DNA of 31,524 bases, from NCBI GenBank assembly GCA_020633655.1, contig JACKDF010000017.1:1-31524 (forward strand), in the 5' to 3' direction. Positions 16,792 through 25,855 of the stretch are shown piece by piece. Every line of letters begins with the position of its first letter. Position 1 is the stretch's first letter. Source of the stretch: Deferribacteres bacterium (lineage in GTDB: Bacteria; Zhuqueibacterota; Zhuqueibacteria; Zhuqueibacterales; Geothermadaptataceae). Position numbers and translations under genes: made by a program. The notes under the pieces are model-generated. The model saw only the letters and a program-made list of their open reading frames with translations. It was not told the DNA's origin and searched no databases.

Positions 16792-17280
16792 TTATAAATT
16801 TGCGTATTCTTCATCGGTCACAGGCGCTTTCCACTCCACAACCCCTTTTTCAGTATTTGGCAGAATGTAAATGTGAGACATACTGCTATCTTTGGATGCA
16901 CCGTGCCAGTGGTCAACATTCGGTGGGCATTTTACGACATCACCTTTACGGATAATTTCGATGGGCTGCCCTTTAATTTGATGATAGCCGACACCGCTGG
17001 TCACCATGAGAATTTGCCCACAGGGATGCAAATGCCAGTTGCTTCTTGCACCGGCTTCAAACAGGACACTGCCGGCAGCCATCGTAAAAACAGAATCATT
17101 TTCAACCAATCCGGTAACATAAGCTTTGCTTGTAAAAAATTGTTCCGGTGCGAGCCATCCTTTGGGAAAAATCATCGTGTCTTCGGCTGATTTTTCTGAC
17201 TGATCAACTTTTTGACAGCTTAGATTTATCGAAACCAGAAGTGTAAATATTAAAATGAGTGCAGCTCTTATTTTTCTCAT
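16792..17280 (-). CDS. Exported cupin-domain protein
   Basis: A 162-residue paralogue of the cytoplasmic cupin downstream, with an added N-terminal hydrophobic signal (ALILIFTLLVSINLSC). C22 could be a lipidation site, although the lipobox (NLSC) is poor. Cupin motif 1, GARSNWHLHPCGQI, gives H83, H85 and Q89; motif 2, PPNVDHWHGAS, gives H124 and H126. The full metal-binding set is therefore conserved. Expected location is the periplasm or inner face of the outer membrane. The ATG has AGGAG 9-10 nt upstream and the gene lies 18 bp after the cyclophilin-like gene. The 3' end is next to the MITE-like repeat. Substrate unknown. Confidence 0.82.
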   Translation of the reverse strand: MRKIRAALILIFTLLVSINLSCQKVDQSEKSAEDTMIFPKGWLAPEQFFTSKAYVTGLVENDSVFTMAAGSVLFEAGARSNWHLHPCGQILMVTSGVGYHQIKGQPIEIIRKGDVVKCPPNVDHWHGASKDSSMSHIYILPNTEKGVVEWKAPVTDEEYANL

Positions 17281-17298
17281 TTCATATGCTCCTAATTC

Positions 17299-17790
17299 TT
17301 ATTTCCTGAATTCAATTCGCACATGCAGTGAGCTTGAAGTTTTAAACATATCCATACCGCTTTCTACCTTTCCCAGATGGATAAGCCCCTCCGCATAACC
17401 AAAATCTTTATAGAAAAGTGCCAGATTTCCCCAGGGTGCATAATACGTGATATCGCCGATGGAAGGATTATAACCCGAAGGTGCATCTTTTGTCGAAAGT
17501 TTTCTTGGCAAGTAACATAATTTCTCTGTGCTGGCATAATCGTCCAATTTCAGCTCCAGCGGTAATAATGAAAAAAAATCGTCCGTTGTTGGATTTGCAT
17601 ACAATATTGCAGGAACAACGCTATCTCCGATAATTATGTTAATTTCATACTGTTTTGATTCTTCCATTGTTTTTCCTTCAAAGCTTTGGTGATTACTGCA
17701 ACACAAGGAAATGAAAAAGAAAAGGCCAAGTAGTGCAATACAGCGCGACTTTACACCAAGTCCCCCATGGTTCAATTCAGCTATTCGCAT
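17299..17790 (-). CDS. Cyclophilin-like fold protein, exported
   Basis: A 163-residue protein with a signal or lipoprotein-like N-terminus (CIALLGLFFFISLCC) followed by a small beta-barrel domain. INIIIGDSVVPAILY, FFSLLPLELKLDDY, GDITYYAPWGNLALFY and GLIHLGKVESG match the cyclophilin-like fold family often found beside aldo/keto reductases, cupins and flavodoxins. It lacks the arginine/phenylalanine/histidine active-site set of true peptidyl-prolyl isomerases as far as I can see, so an isomerase function should not be assumed. It has AGGAG upstream and appears to be the first gene of the minus-strand cluster. Confidence 0.78.
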   Translation of the reverse strand: MRIAELNHGGLGVKSRCIALLGLFFFISLCCSNHQSFEGKTMEESKQYEINIIIGDSVVPAILYANPTTDDFFSLLPLELKLDDYASTEKLCYLPRKLSTKDAPSGYNPSIGDITYYAPWGNLALFYKDFGYAEGLIHLGKVESGMDMFKTSSSLHVRIEFRK

Positions 17791-17878
17791 GACACTTTTC
17801 TCCTAAATTCTTTGGCACAGTTCGTTTGGACGGTTGAATCAATTTAACGATGCTAATATAAACTAATTCATGATGATG

Positions 17879-17893
17879 GGACGTATACAAAAG
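17879..17893. repeat. 15-mer shared with 31400-31414
   Basis: GGACGTATACAAAAG occurs here and at 31400-31414 in the same orientation; the identity continues as RCRGAA. Both copies are intergenic. This copy is ~90 bp upstream of the cyclophilin-like gene. It could be a regulator site, but a single 15-mer match in a window this size is not far from chance. Confidence 0.35.
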
Positions 17894-18013
17894 GCGGAAT
17901 ATATGATACATATTTCTGGAAGAGCGTAAATGAAACGAGATTTTAAAGCTTTATAAAAAATACCTGTATGTTAATACGAATACAATCAGATTTAAAGCCC
18001 ATAGTTCCTTTTT

Positions 18014-18050
18014 TAAAAAAAATTCTCACCCCAAAACTGAGGTGAGAATT
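18014..18050 (-). terminator. Rho-independent terminator after the TonB-dependent receptor gene
   Basis: AATTCTCACC (18021-18030) and GGTGAGAATT (18041-18050) form a perfect 10-bp stem with a 10-nt loop. Read on the minus strand it is followed by a run of T. It lies ~70 bp beyond the receptor stop codon and closes the operon. Confidence 0.85.
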
Positions 18051-18118
18051 GACAATACAAGGTATTTTCTAAACAAACTGAACTGTGTCTTGTGCTGCAA
18101 ACCCAGTTCGTTTAAAGG

Positions 18119-21010
18119 TTAAAATTTATAATTTACCGTCATAAACGCAGCTCTTGGTGGCAGGCTTAATGTTGAATACACAACATTCGGATTTGCTTCC
18201 AGCATTTCTTTTGTAAAGCCCTGTCTGTTCAAAGCTGCTGGAAAACCACCAGGCGCTGACCAACCCATGATTCCATTTTGATTAAATATGTTATTAATAT
18301 TGAGTTGGAGTTGGACTTTCGGTGTGATGTTATAGCCAGCGTTCAAGTGTGTCATATTATAACTTGGCAATGAAAATGCATTAGGTACGTTAGCAGCACG
18401 TTCACCCATATACGTCCAATCTACAGCAACAAAGAAATTCTTTGCTTGATAACTTGGTGTAATTCGGATGATAGCATTCGCTTGGTTGTCCGTATCATTA
18501 CCAGAGAAATCTTCAATTGTGTCATCAGCCGAACCATTTTGTCCCATAATCCAGGTGCGATAATCTACCGCTTCTGATTTTTGAAAGGTTGCAACAGCCC
18601 TTACTGCAAAATTCGATGTAATTGCATAATTGCCTTCTAATTCAACTCCCATGGAATTAAATTTATTATACAAAACCGAAGTCGCATAGACTGATGATAA
18701 ATCATCCGTTTCCTGACCTACGGATTGCGAAGGCACATTGCTCAAAATGCTATAAAACGGGGTTACGAATAGAGTGAAAGCATCTTGTCTGGTTTTATAG
18801 CCAAATTCGATTTGCTGGATTTTCTGGGCGATCGGATTCAATGATAAAGCGGATGCCGGGGAATTTATGAATAGATATGTTGTCATATCTGGTGCTTTTT
18901 CCCCAAGAGAATACCTTCCATATATCGCATTATTTTCATTGAGCTTGTAGTTTGAACCAGCGGAAAATGAAAATGTATTAACCGTTTCGTCATAATCATA
19001 GTGATCCGTAACCTGACCGACCATATTATCATATAGGGTCAATAAATCACCGTCTGTACCGCCAGTGCCCGGATCAATATTTTGCGCAATATCGTTGGTT
19101 CCCTTAATTTTGATGGTCTCGTATCGGATTCCCCAATCCAAATTCAATAATTCACTAATTTCCCAATTGTGTCCAAAGAAAAGAGCCAGATCACTCTGTG
19201 AAGCATTGCTTTCATTTACAGCCGCATGCGCGCCATCCGCCCCACTTGCTATGGCATCGGGATTGGTCACCTGATAAACCTGACCATCAAAATCTGTCAA
19301 CGTTATCATTGTTGGTTCAGGTCTGGGTGAAGTCATTTGACTGTAAATTACACCTGTGCTTTGCGTGTTAAGCCAATATGCGTCTGTATATCCATAAAAT
19401 CCACCAGCAGTAAAGCTCATGTTGTCCAATTTTTTTGAAATCTTGAATTGATTCATTACTTCATTCACATCATTTTCAGAGTAATTCAATGGATTGAAAA
19501 AGAGTGAATTCGGCTGAATAGCTTCACCCGGTAATTCGGAATGATTCACAGTAAAAGAGAATGGTGGAAGATACGGAGGCGCGGTAGGGTCAAATGCCTG
19601 AGTAACGCTAGCGAGTTCGCGACCAGACCTATCCTGAAATGAGTATGTACCCATTCTTCCCAAATTTCCGGATACAGCGTACCATATGAAATTATCAACG
19701 GCAAATGGGTACACAACAGCTGTCGTGTTCCAGAGTGCGCTTTTGTTGGAGATTCGCGCTTTGTTGTCAAGTTTCCAGCCGTTGCCAAAGGAATGATCCA
19801 AATTTAAACCCACCGAGAAATCTTTTGAATGGATTTTATCTTCGGAATCATACTCTTTTTTCTCATTTGTATCATTTACATAAAACTCATTTTTTACAGC
19901 AGGTATTAAAACCGAGTTCGTTTGTTCGACGCCAGTCGGTAATTTTGGATCGGTAAATCCTACAGTCGGGAGAAATTCAAACCAGGCATTTTTATCATTC
20001 AGATACTTTGCATACAGCATCACAGAACCATTGTCATAGTATTTATTAATATTCCCTTTTATCTGTCCGCCGTTATTCATTGGGTAACCCGGGTACCTGG
20101 CACCATCACTTTGCCGAAAAAAACCTCCCACATAATAGGTCATGTTGTGTTCTATGCTTAAGGGACCGCCAAAGCCAGCATCGAGTCGGTAATATGGATT
20201 TTTACCATTACCTTCTAATCCATACTTTACACGTGCCTCAGCATCGAATTCCATTCCACCAATTTTTGTAACATAATTAAAAATTCCACCGGGTGCATTG
20301 TTTCCAAGAATTGAAGCAGTACCACCTTTTACTGCTTCCAATCTTTCAAGTGTAATATCCTGTCTTAAAAAATAATCCGGGCCATAGTTGTTATAAGTAG
20401 CGTTTGTCACAGGCAAGCCATCTTCCTGCATCGATACATAATAAAAGCCCGAGGCACCATCATTTGAGCCAACAGAAACACCTCGTGAATAAACCGTATT
20501 TCTGATTTCTCCAAGGGATGAATTCACATAAACACCGGGTATGTTTTTGAGTAATTCGGCAGCGCTTGCCGGCATTCGCATTTTAAGTTCTTTCGGAGAT
20601 AATACCGAGATTGCGACTGAAGATTCCATCTTCGTGCGTTCATCAAAAACACCGGTTACGACAATGGCATCAACGTTGAGCGCGTCCATTTCCAGCTGGG
20701 CATTGACCTGCATATCAGAGGTGCTAACGGAAATTTCTTCTTTCTTGGTGCGGTATCCGATGTAATGAAATGCAAGGGTGTAGTTTCCGATGGGTACATT
20801 TTTAATAGTGTAGTTACCTTCCCTGTCGGTGGATGCCCCTAAATTTGTTCCCTCCAACACAACGTTTGCTGAAATTAGCGGATTTCCAGCTTTTTCACTC
20901 ACATTCCCCTTGATTGTTATGGTCTGAGAAAAACCGGATGTGGTGAACAAAAATGCCAACAGGACATGCATGCCACCTGATTTGCAGAACCGCATGATTT
21001 GCTTCTTCAT
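18119..21010 (-). CDS. TonB-dependent outer-membrane receptor
   Basis: A 963-residue receptor. After a signal peptide ending near GFSQ it has a carboxypeptidase-regulatory-like domain (ITIKGNVSEKAGNPLISAN through HYIGYRTKKEE, ~residues 28-105), a plug domain from about DAIVVTGVFDERTKMESSVA with ELLKNIPGVYV, and a 22-strand-type barrel ending in FMTVNYKF with a terminal Phe. Such receptors import bulky ligands using TonB energy. The neighbouring GH3, esterase and GH106 genes point to oligosaccharides, but no SusD surface-binding partner is adjacent, so it is not a classical SusC. I chose the ATG at 21010 because GAGGAGG lies just upstream; a GTG five codons earlier is unlikely. It is the last gene of its operon. 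Confidence 0.9.
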   Translation of the reverse strand: MKKQIMRFCKSGGMHVLLAFLFTTSGFSQTITIKGNVSEKAGNPLISANVVLEGTNLGASTDREGNYTIKNVPIGNYTLAFHYIGYRTKKEEISVSTSDMQVNAQLEMDALNVDAIVVTGVFDERTKMESSVAISVLSPKELKMRMPASAAELLKNIPGVYVNSSLGEIRNTVYSRGVSVGSNDGASGFYYVSMQEDGLPVTNATYNNYGPDYFLRQDITLERLEAVKGGTASILGNNAPGGIFNYVTKIGGMEFDAEARVKYGLEGNGKNPYYRLDAGFGGPLSIEHNMTYYVGGFFRQSDGARYPGYPMNNGGQIKGNINKYYDNGSVMLYAKYLNDKNAWFEFLPTVGFTDPKLPTGVEQTNSVLIPAVKNEFYVNDTNEKKEYDSEDKIHSKDFSVGLNLDHSFGNGWKLDNKARISNKSALWNTTAVVYPFAVDNFIWYAVSGNLGRMGTYSFQDRSGRELASVTQAFDPTAPPYLPPFSFTVNHSELPGEAIQPNSLFFNPLNYSENDVNEVMNQFKISKKLDNMSFTAGGFYGYTDAYWLNTQSTGVIYSQMTSPRPEPTMITLTDFDGQVYQVTNPDAIASGADGAHAAVNESNASQSDLALFFGHNWEISELLNLDWGIRYETIKIKGTNDIAQNIDPGTGGTDGDLLTLYDNMVGQVTDHYDYDETVNTFSFSAGSNYKLNENNAIYGRYSLGEKAPDMTTYLFINSPASALSLNPIAQKIQQIEFGYKTRQDAFTLFVTPFYSILSNVPSQSVGQETDDLSSVYATSVLYNKFNSMGVELEGNYAITSNFAVRAVATFQKSEAVDYRTWIMGQNGSADDTIEDFSGNDTDNQANAIIRITPSYQAKNFFVAVDWTYMGERAANVPNAFSLPSYNMTHLNAGYNITPKVQLQLNINNIFNQNGIMGWSAPGGFPAALNRQGFTKEMLEANPNVVYSTLSLPPRAAFMTVNYKF

Positions 21011-21089
21011 AACTTTCCTCCTCACGATTTGATTAAGTAATTTGAAGTAGTATTGGTTTCCTCAATTTTAATGTGCTCCTCAGTTCTCA

Positions 21090-23564
21090 TCATTTTCTGG
21101 ATAATTTTTTAAATTCAACTTGAGGGATTAAAGCTTTGCTTACTTTCTGCACGACAATTTCATCCGCTACCTTAAATGATGCTGTTTGTCCTATTTTTTT
21201 AGATGAAGAGCCAATTTTTATCTGGTAGTCGCCAGGTTCCACAATCCATGAAGATGTTGTCTCATCAAATGAAGCCAAATCCATCGATTTGAGTTTTATT
21301 GCGATCGTTTGACTTTCGCCGGGTTTGAGTTCATTGGTCTTCGCAAATCCCCGTAGTTCTTCGTTGGGTTTTTCCAATTTAGTTTGTGGCCCGGCGATAT
21401 ACAGTTGCACGACTTCCTTGCCAGCCTCATTCCCGGTATTTTTTACAGTCACACTGACTTCAAAATCGTCACCAAATTCATCAGAGCTCGTCTTCAAGTC
21501 AGCAAACTCGAATGAAGTGTACGATAAGCCGTACCCGAATTCATATTCGACTGGCACATCAAAAGTGTTGTAAAATCGGTAACCGACGTAGATATCATCT
21601 TCATAAACTATTTCCCAGGGTACCTTTGGAAACAAGATATCATCATCGCGTGACTTGAGCTCGGACTCGACGCCTACAAGTTCATATCCCGGAAAAGATA
21701 TAGCTGAGGGAACATCGCTGTATGACTTTGGAAAACTAACCGCGAGCCTGCCAGATGGATTAACTGTGCCACTGAGGACATCAGCCAATGAATTACCTGC
21801 CTCCTGCCCTGGCTGCCAGGAGACTAATATTGCATCCGGTTGCTCGCTCCAACTCGACGTTTCGATAACGCCGCCAATGTTCAGGACGACAACGACTTTC
21901 TTGGCATTTTTGTGGTAAATAGTGGCGACAGTTGAAATGATTGATTTTTCTCTGTCGGTTAGATAAAAATCACCTTGTTCCGCTTTGCGATCACCGCCTT
22001 CGCCGGAATTTCTGCTGATAGCAACTAAGGCAATATCCGATTCAGCCACAGTTTTTCTAACCATTTCTGTTGAAACCATCATTTCCGGGGTTCGCGGCGT
22101 CCCTTTAATCAGCGATAGAAGGCCAAGATCAGGCGCTTTGTTTTTCGCCAAATAATCAGCGTAAAGCTCTTCCAACGATCCTAAGACATTGTAATTTGCC
22201 TTTTGCAAACCTTCCGCGAAAGACACTTTATAAGCATCATTGACATCACCACTGCCGGTGCCGCCGATGATGGTATTGTATGCTCCGATCCCAAAAGCCG
22301 CCACAGTTTTTACAGTTTCACCAAAAGGCAAAGTGTTGGAGTTGTTTTTAAGAAGAACCATGCCTTCGCTGCCTGCTTTTCTCGCTGATTCAGCACTTTT
22401 TTGCAAATTTGGCTTGTTGGAATTTTGATATTTTTGAAAGGTAGGCGACTTGACCATAACATTTAAAATGCGTTTCAGATTGGTATCCAAAACAGATTCA
22501 TCCAGTTTTCCGTTTTCAACCGCAGCGATAAGTGCTTCCATTTGTTCGGGATCGCCGGGCATCAACAGATCATTTCCAGCTCTCATTTGCGCAACACGAT
22601 CATTACCAGCGGTCCAATCGGTCATTACATAACCCTTGAATTGCCAATCGTCGCGTAAAACTTTCGTGAGCAAGTCATGGCTTTCGGATGCATAAGTCCC
22701 ATTGATTTTGTTATAGGATGACATCACTGTCCACGGTTGGGTTTCCTGAACAGCAATTCGGAAACTCTTTAAGTACAGCTCCCGCAAAGCGCGCTCACTA
22801 ACGACGGTATTCGATGTGAGCCTGTTTGTCTCCTGGTTATTGGCGGCAAAATGCTTAATCGAGGTTCCAACACCATTTGATTGAATGCCGTTAACCATGG
22901 CCGCCGCCATTTTTCCGGTGACCAATGGATCTTCGGAGTAATATTCAAAATTTCTGCCGCATAACGGATTTCTTTGCAGATTGAGCCCCGGCCCGAGAAT
23001 CACATCAACGCCATATTCGAGCACCTCGTTACCCATGGCCTTGCCGACTTCTTCCACCAATTCTGTATTCCATGTGGATGCTAAAGCCGTGGCAATCGGA
23101 AAGGCGGTGGCAAAATAGGATGTCGAGTCGTTTTTTCGATGGGGATTAATGCGCAGCCCTGCCGGACCGTCCGCCAAAACCATGGTTGTAACGCCGTCTT
23201 CAGGGATGATGGCCGTTCTTCCCGCTGAACCAGGGACGATTTTGTTGAGCTTTTCAACCATCGCGACATAAGCTGAATCCGCATCGATTTTCGAATTGAA
23301 TGGATTCGGCCCATCGCCAAATATTTTTGCAGCAATAGAATCCGGGAATGGCGACACCATGCCGGTGCCAACGACCAGCATTGCTTTTTCTTCAAGGGTG
23401 AGTGAAGCGATCACTTCGTCGACATTTAGGCTCGGCACCTTTGCCTGATTTGTACATGATGAATAAATCAGGGCGATTGTTATGCTCAAAATGACGGATA
23501 GCGTTATCATTTGAATGTAATTTTTCATTTTATCATCCATTTTGATTTTCAATTTAGAATTCAT
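21090..23564 (-). CDS. GH3 family beta-glycosidase, probable lipoprotein
   Basis: An 824-residue GH3 enzyme. The N-terminal hydrophobic segment (TLSVILSITIALIYSSC) has a plausible lipidation Cys. Domain 1 is a (beta/alpha)8 barrel with IKHFAANNQE and the nucleophile D316 in GYVMTDWTAGNDRV. Domain 2 carries SRNSGEGGDR with E522 as candidate acid/base. The C-terminal ~150 residues form the FnIII-like domain (YEFGYGLSYTSFEF onward). GH3 enzymes release terminal beta-linked glucose, xylose or other sugars with retention; specificity cannot be read from sequence. The start is uncertain: ATG 23564 and an ATG 12 codons later (MKNYIQM) are both possible, and neither has a clear SD. The gap to the receptor gene is 79 bp. 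Confidence 0.92.
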   Translation of the reverse strand: MNSKLKIKMDDKMKNYIQMITLSVILSITIALIYSSCTNQAKVPSLNVDEVIASLTLEEKAMLVVGTGMVSPFPDSIAAKIFGDGPNPFNSKIDADSAYVAMVEKLNKIVPGSAGRTAIIPEDGVTTMVLADGPAGLRINPHRKNDSTSYFATAFPIATALASTWNTELVEEVGKAMGNEVLEYGVDVILGPGLNLQRNPLCGRNFEYYSEDPLVTGKMAAAMVNGIQSNGVGTSIKHFAANNQETNRLTSNTVVSERALRELYLKSFRIAVQETQPWTVMSSYNKINGTYASESHDLLTKVLRDDWQFKGYVMTDWTAGNDRVAQMRAGNDLLMPGDPEQMEALIAAVENGKLDESVLDTNLKRILNVMVKSPTFQKYQNSNKPNLQKSAESARKAGSEGMVLLKNNSNTLPFGETVKTVAAFGIGAYNTIIGGTGSGDVNDAYKVSFAEGLQKANYNVLGSLEELYADYLAKNKAPDLGLLSLIKGTPRTPEMMVSTEMVRKTVAESDIALVAISRNSGEGGDRKAEQGDFYLTDREKSIISTVATIYHKNAKKVVVVLNIGGVIETSSWSEQPDAILVSWQPGQEAGNSLADVLSGTVNPSGRLAVSFPKSYSDVPSAISFPGYELVGVESELKSRDDDILFPKVPWEIVYEDDIYVGYRFYNTFDVPVEYEFGYGLSYTSFEFADLKTSSDEFGDDFEVSVTVKNTGNEAGKEVVQLYIAGPQTKLEKPNEELRGFAKTNELKPGESQTIAIKLKSMDLASFDETTSSWIVEPGDYQIKIGSSSKKIGQTASFKVADEIVVQKVSKALIPQVEFKKLSRK

Positions 23565-23604
23565 TCGAATCTATTAAATTTTGTCCAGAGTATATGAAAA
23601 CGTG

Positions 23605-23670
23605 AAGTTCAACCGGTCACTGAGCTTGTCGAAGTGCCCGGTTGAACTTGATCCGGCTTCGACAAGCTCA
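23605..23670. repeat. REP-like double inverted repeat
   Basis: AAGTTCAACCGG (23605-23616) pairs with CCGGTTGAACTT (23638-23649), and TGAGCTTGTCGAAG (23621-23634) pairs with CTTCGACAAGCTCA (23657-23670), interlocked. It sits between the esterase and GH3 genes. The TGAGCTTGTCGAAG core is related to TGAGCTTGCCGAA of the element at 16642-16778. Confidence 0.7.
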
Positions 23671-23718
23671 GCCTCCGTGGTTTTTCACACAACTTGGACA
23701 TTCGCGGACGATCTGTTA

Positions 23719-25701
23719 TTAATCTCGAAACAACAACTGAGCTAGGTCATATAAATTCCTGCGCCATGCTAAAAACGTGTGTCCACCGAGGCCATTTTCA
23801 TAGATATACTGAATACCGTATTTATCAAACAATGCCATGGTGTTCAAATTATTTTGATAGGCAATGTCTGACTCTCCACCCATATAAATTTTAAACAGTT
23901 TAAACTCATTAATTGCCTGATTTTGAAGAATGTTAGCATGGTTCTTCTCAAATTCCTTAACATTGTCGGGGAAATAACCTGTGCTCAACGGACACACATA
24001 GGAGAACATTTTGGGATTCCACAAAGCCAAATTCATAGTTTGCACACCGCCCATTGAGAGGCCAGCTATAGCGCGATGCTCCCGCTTCTTTGAAACGGGA
24101 TACGTTTTTGTGATGAGCGGCACAATATCTTCGAGAAAATCCTTGCAAAACGGATCTTGTTCGGGTCCAACACCCATAGCGATTGCTTTGACTGGTGTAT
24201 GTCCGGATGGCATTACCACGATCATTGGCTTCACTTTCCCTTCCGCGTACAAATTATCGAGGATAAAATTGGCGCGCCCAACAGAAGTCCAGCTTGCGTC
24301 GTTGTCTCCCCCACCGTGCAACAAATACAAGACTGGAAGTTTTTTATTAGTGGGTAGTTTATCGTAGTTTGGCGGCAAATAAACACGCAGACGTCGATCG
24401 ATTCCTCCCAGGCTTTGCGACCGATAATGCAGGATTTCAATCTTGCCGTGGGGTATTTCTTTGATCGATTGAAATTCAGTTCCAGGGCTCACAAACTCCA
24501 CAAGGTTAGAAAAACCGTTATTGCTTTCTTTAAACCAGTTGTTCAATGGATCCAGCGTTTTCATGCCATCCACGAAGAAATCATAAGTATAAATATCCGG
24601 TTCAGCTGCTAGTTCGGTCGTAAATGACCACACACCATTGTAATCTTTTTTCAATTGTGGCCCTAAAAAACCTCCAGGGAAATCGCCCATAACCTTCACT
24701 TCATGGGCATTTGGTGCATAAATACTGAACCGAATTTTCCCATCAGAATTTCTCACAACAGAGCGCAACGTATCATTTGGCGAAGGAATGCGTTGAAAAG
24801 GATGGGTTGCGACGACGGGTTTAAATATCCCATGCATTTTCATCCATTCAGCGAATTGTTCATACCATGTATCCGTCGGCAGATTTTGTATGCGCATGCC
24901 AAATCCATGGCCGCCTTTTTCATAGATATGCAATTCCGCAGGTTGTCCGGCAGTGTGCCATTTCTTGTAGATTTTGACACTCATCGGCATCATGCCCAAC
25001 TGATCATCGCCGGCAACTGCAACAAAAATGGGAGTTTTCGCTTCTGGCACTTGTGAACCAATGATTGCCGGTTCATAGGCATAAATTGGCGCAATGAAGT
25101 TGGGTCGGTTTTCATCTGTGGCATTGTAAGCCACACACATGGTCAAAGTACCGCCTGCCGAGAATCCCATAAAGCCAATTCTTTTCGGATCGATGTTCAT
25201 TTCTGCTGCATGATCCCGCACGTATTTCACCGCAGCCAGGCCATCGGCCATAGCCAAAGGAACGATGGGTTCATTTTCCTTATCCAGGGACGCAGAATCC
25301 TGCATTTTTTGTATGGTCTCAGCGACCGGATTATCGGTAAAACTCCTGGCAAGTCGATATTTTAGAACAAAGGCAGCGATCCCTATGCTGTTCAACCACG
25401 GGGCTACATCGTATCCCTCGCTGTGAATACTCAGGGTATGAAAAGCTCCACCCGGCGCGACGATGATCGCGGCACCTGTGGCAGCTTCTTTCGGTGGCAA
25501 ATAGGCAGTGATTGTTGGATCTGCCACATTGTAAACGACTTCAACATCAAACATATTGTTGGCACTGGTTTGCTCACTCCATGTCCACTCTTCCGAACCG
25601 GGCGCCGGACCGTCGTAGAGATGAATGATGTTCTGGGCTACGGTCATATTATTCATATAAAACAACAAGGCGATTAGAGATAATTGAGTTCTGTATTTCA
25701 C
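23719..25701 (-). CDS. Two-headed secreted esterase (alpha/beta hydrolase + E-set + CE1-like esterase)
   Basis: A 660-residue exported protein (signal peptide ending near TVAQ) with two separate alpha/beta-hydrolase domains. Residues ~25-295 resemble acetyl-xylan-esterase/BD-FAE proteins: an oxyanion-type APGGAFH, nucleophile S181 in GFSAGG, acid candidate D232 or D233, and H265 in KGGHGFGM. Residues ~310-405 form a CBM48-like early-set domain (IRFSIYAPNAHEVKVMGDF, YTYDFFVDG). Residues ~415-660 are an esterase-D/ferulic-acid-esterase-like domain: LLHGGGDND, S549 in GLSMGG, E610/D612, H641 in GLGGHTFLAWR. Both triads look intact, so it should remove two kinds of ester (for example acetyl and feruloyl) from one polysaccharide. 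The substrates are inference. Gene order puts it between GH106 and GH3. Confidence 0.9.
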   Translation of the reverse strand: MKYRTQLSLIALLFYMNNMTVAQNIIHLYDGPAPGSEEWTWSEQTSANNMFDVEVVYNVADPTITAYLPPKEAATGAAIIVAPGGAFHTLSIHSEGYDVAPWLNSIGIAAFVLKYRLARSFTDNPVAETIQKMQDSASLDKENEPIVPLAMADGLAAVKYVRDHAAEMNIDPKRIGFMGFSAGGTLTMCVAYNATDENRPNFIAPIYAYEPAIIGSQVPEAKTPIFVAVAGDDQLGMMPMSVKIYKKWHTAGQPAELHIYEKGGHGFGMRIQNLPTDTWYEQFAEWMKMHGIFKPVVATHPFQRIPSPNDTLRSVVRNSDGKIRFSIYAPNAHEVKVMGDFPGGFLGPQLKKDYNGVWSFTTELAAEPDIYTYDFFVDGMKTLDPLNNWFKESNNGFSNLVEFVSPGTEFQSIKEIPHGKIEILHYRSQSLGGIDRRLRVYLPPNYDKLPTNKKLPVLYLLHGGGDNDASWTSVGRANFILDNLYAEGKVKPMIVVMPSGHTPVKAIAMGVGPEQDPFCKDFLEDIVPLITKTYPVSKKREHRAIAGLSMGGVQTMNLALWNPKMFSYVCPLSTGYFPDNVKEFEKNHANILQNQAINEFKLFKIYMGGESDIAYQNNLNTMALFDKYGIQYIYENGLGGHTFLAWRRNLYDLAQLLFRD

Positions 25702-25746
25702 TGTAAAATCCCTCTATTTTGAGTCGATCCCCAACCTATCGTTACT

Positions 25747-25833
25747 TGTCATTCCCGAATGCTTCTATCGGGAATCCATATTTGGTTGAGGTGAACAGAA
25801 GTGGAATCCGGCTAAAAACTTGCCGGAATGACA
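25747..25833. repeat. TGTCATTCC...GGAATGACA dispersed-type repeat
   Basis: Outer arms TGTCATTCC (25747-25755) and GGAATGACA (25825-25833) enclose two hairpins: ATTCCCGA/TCGGGAAT (25751-25758 with 25768-25775) and CCGGC/GCCGG (near 25808-25825). It fills the gap between the GH106 and esterase genes. Its ends resemble the element at 15197-15266. Confidence 0.65.
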
Positions 25834-25855
25834 CTGTCCCGGACGAATTGCATTT

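Larger units (their letters stand above)
17791..18118. other. Intergenic region between the redox cluster and the receptor gene
   Basis: The 328 bp contain the upstream region of the cyclophilin-like gene, a 15-mer (17879-17893) found again at 31400-31414, and the terminator of the receptor operon. I see no gene or RNA in it and no convincing promoter match. Confidence 0.6.

Noticed and set aside
16611..16814. 67-codon minus-strand open frame next to DUF2255
   Set aside because: It runs almost entirely through the inverted-repeat element at 16642-16778; its residues (PELAEG, FGKLNV) are translations of the repeat arms, and no family is recognisable.
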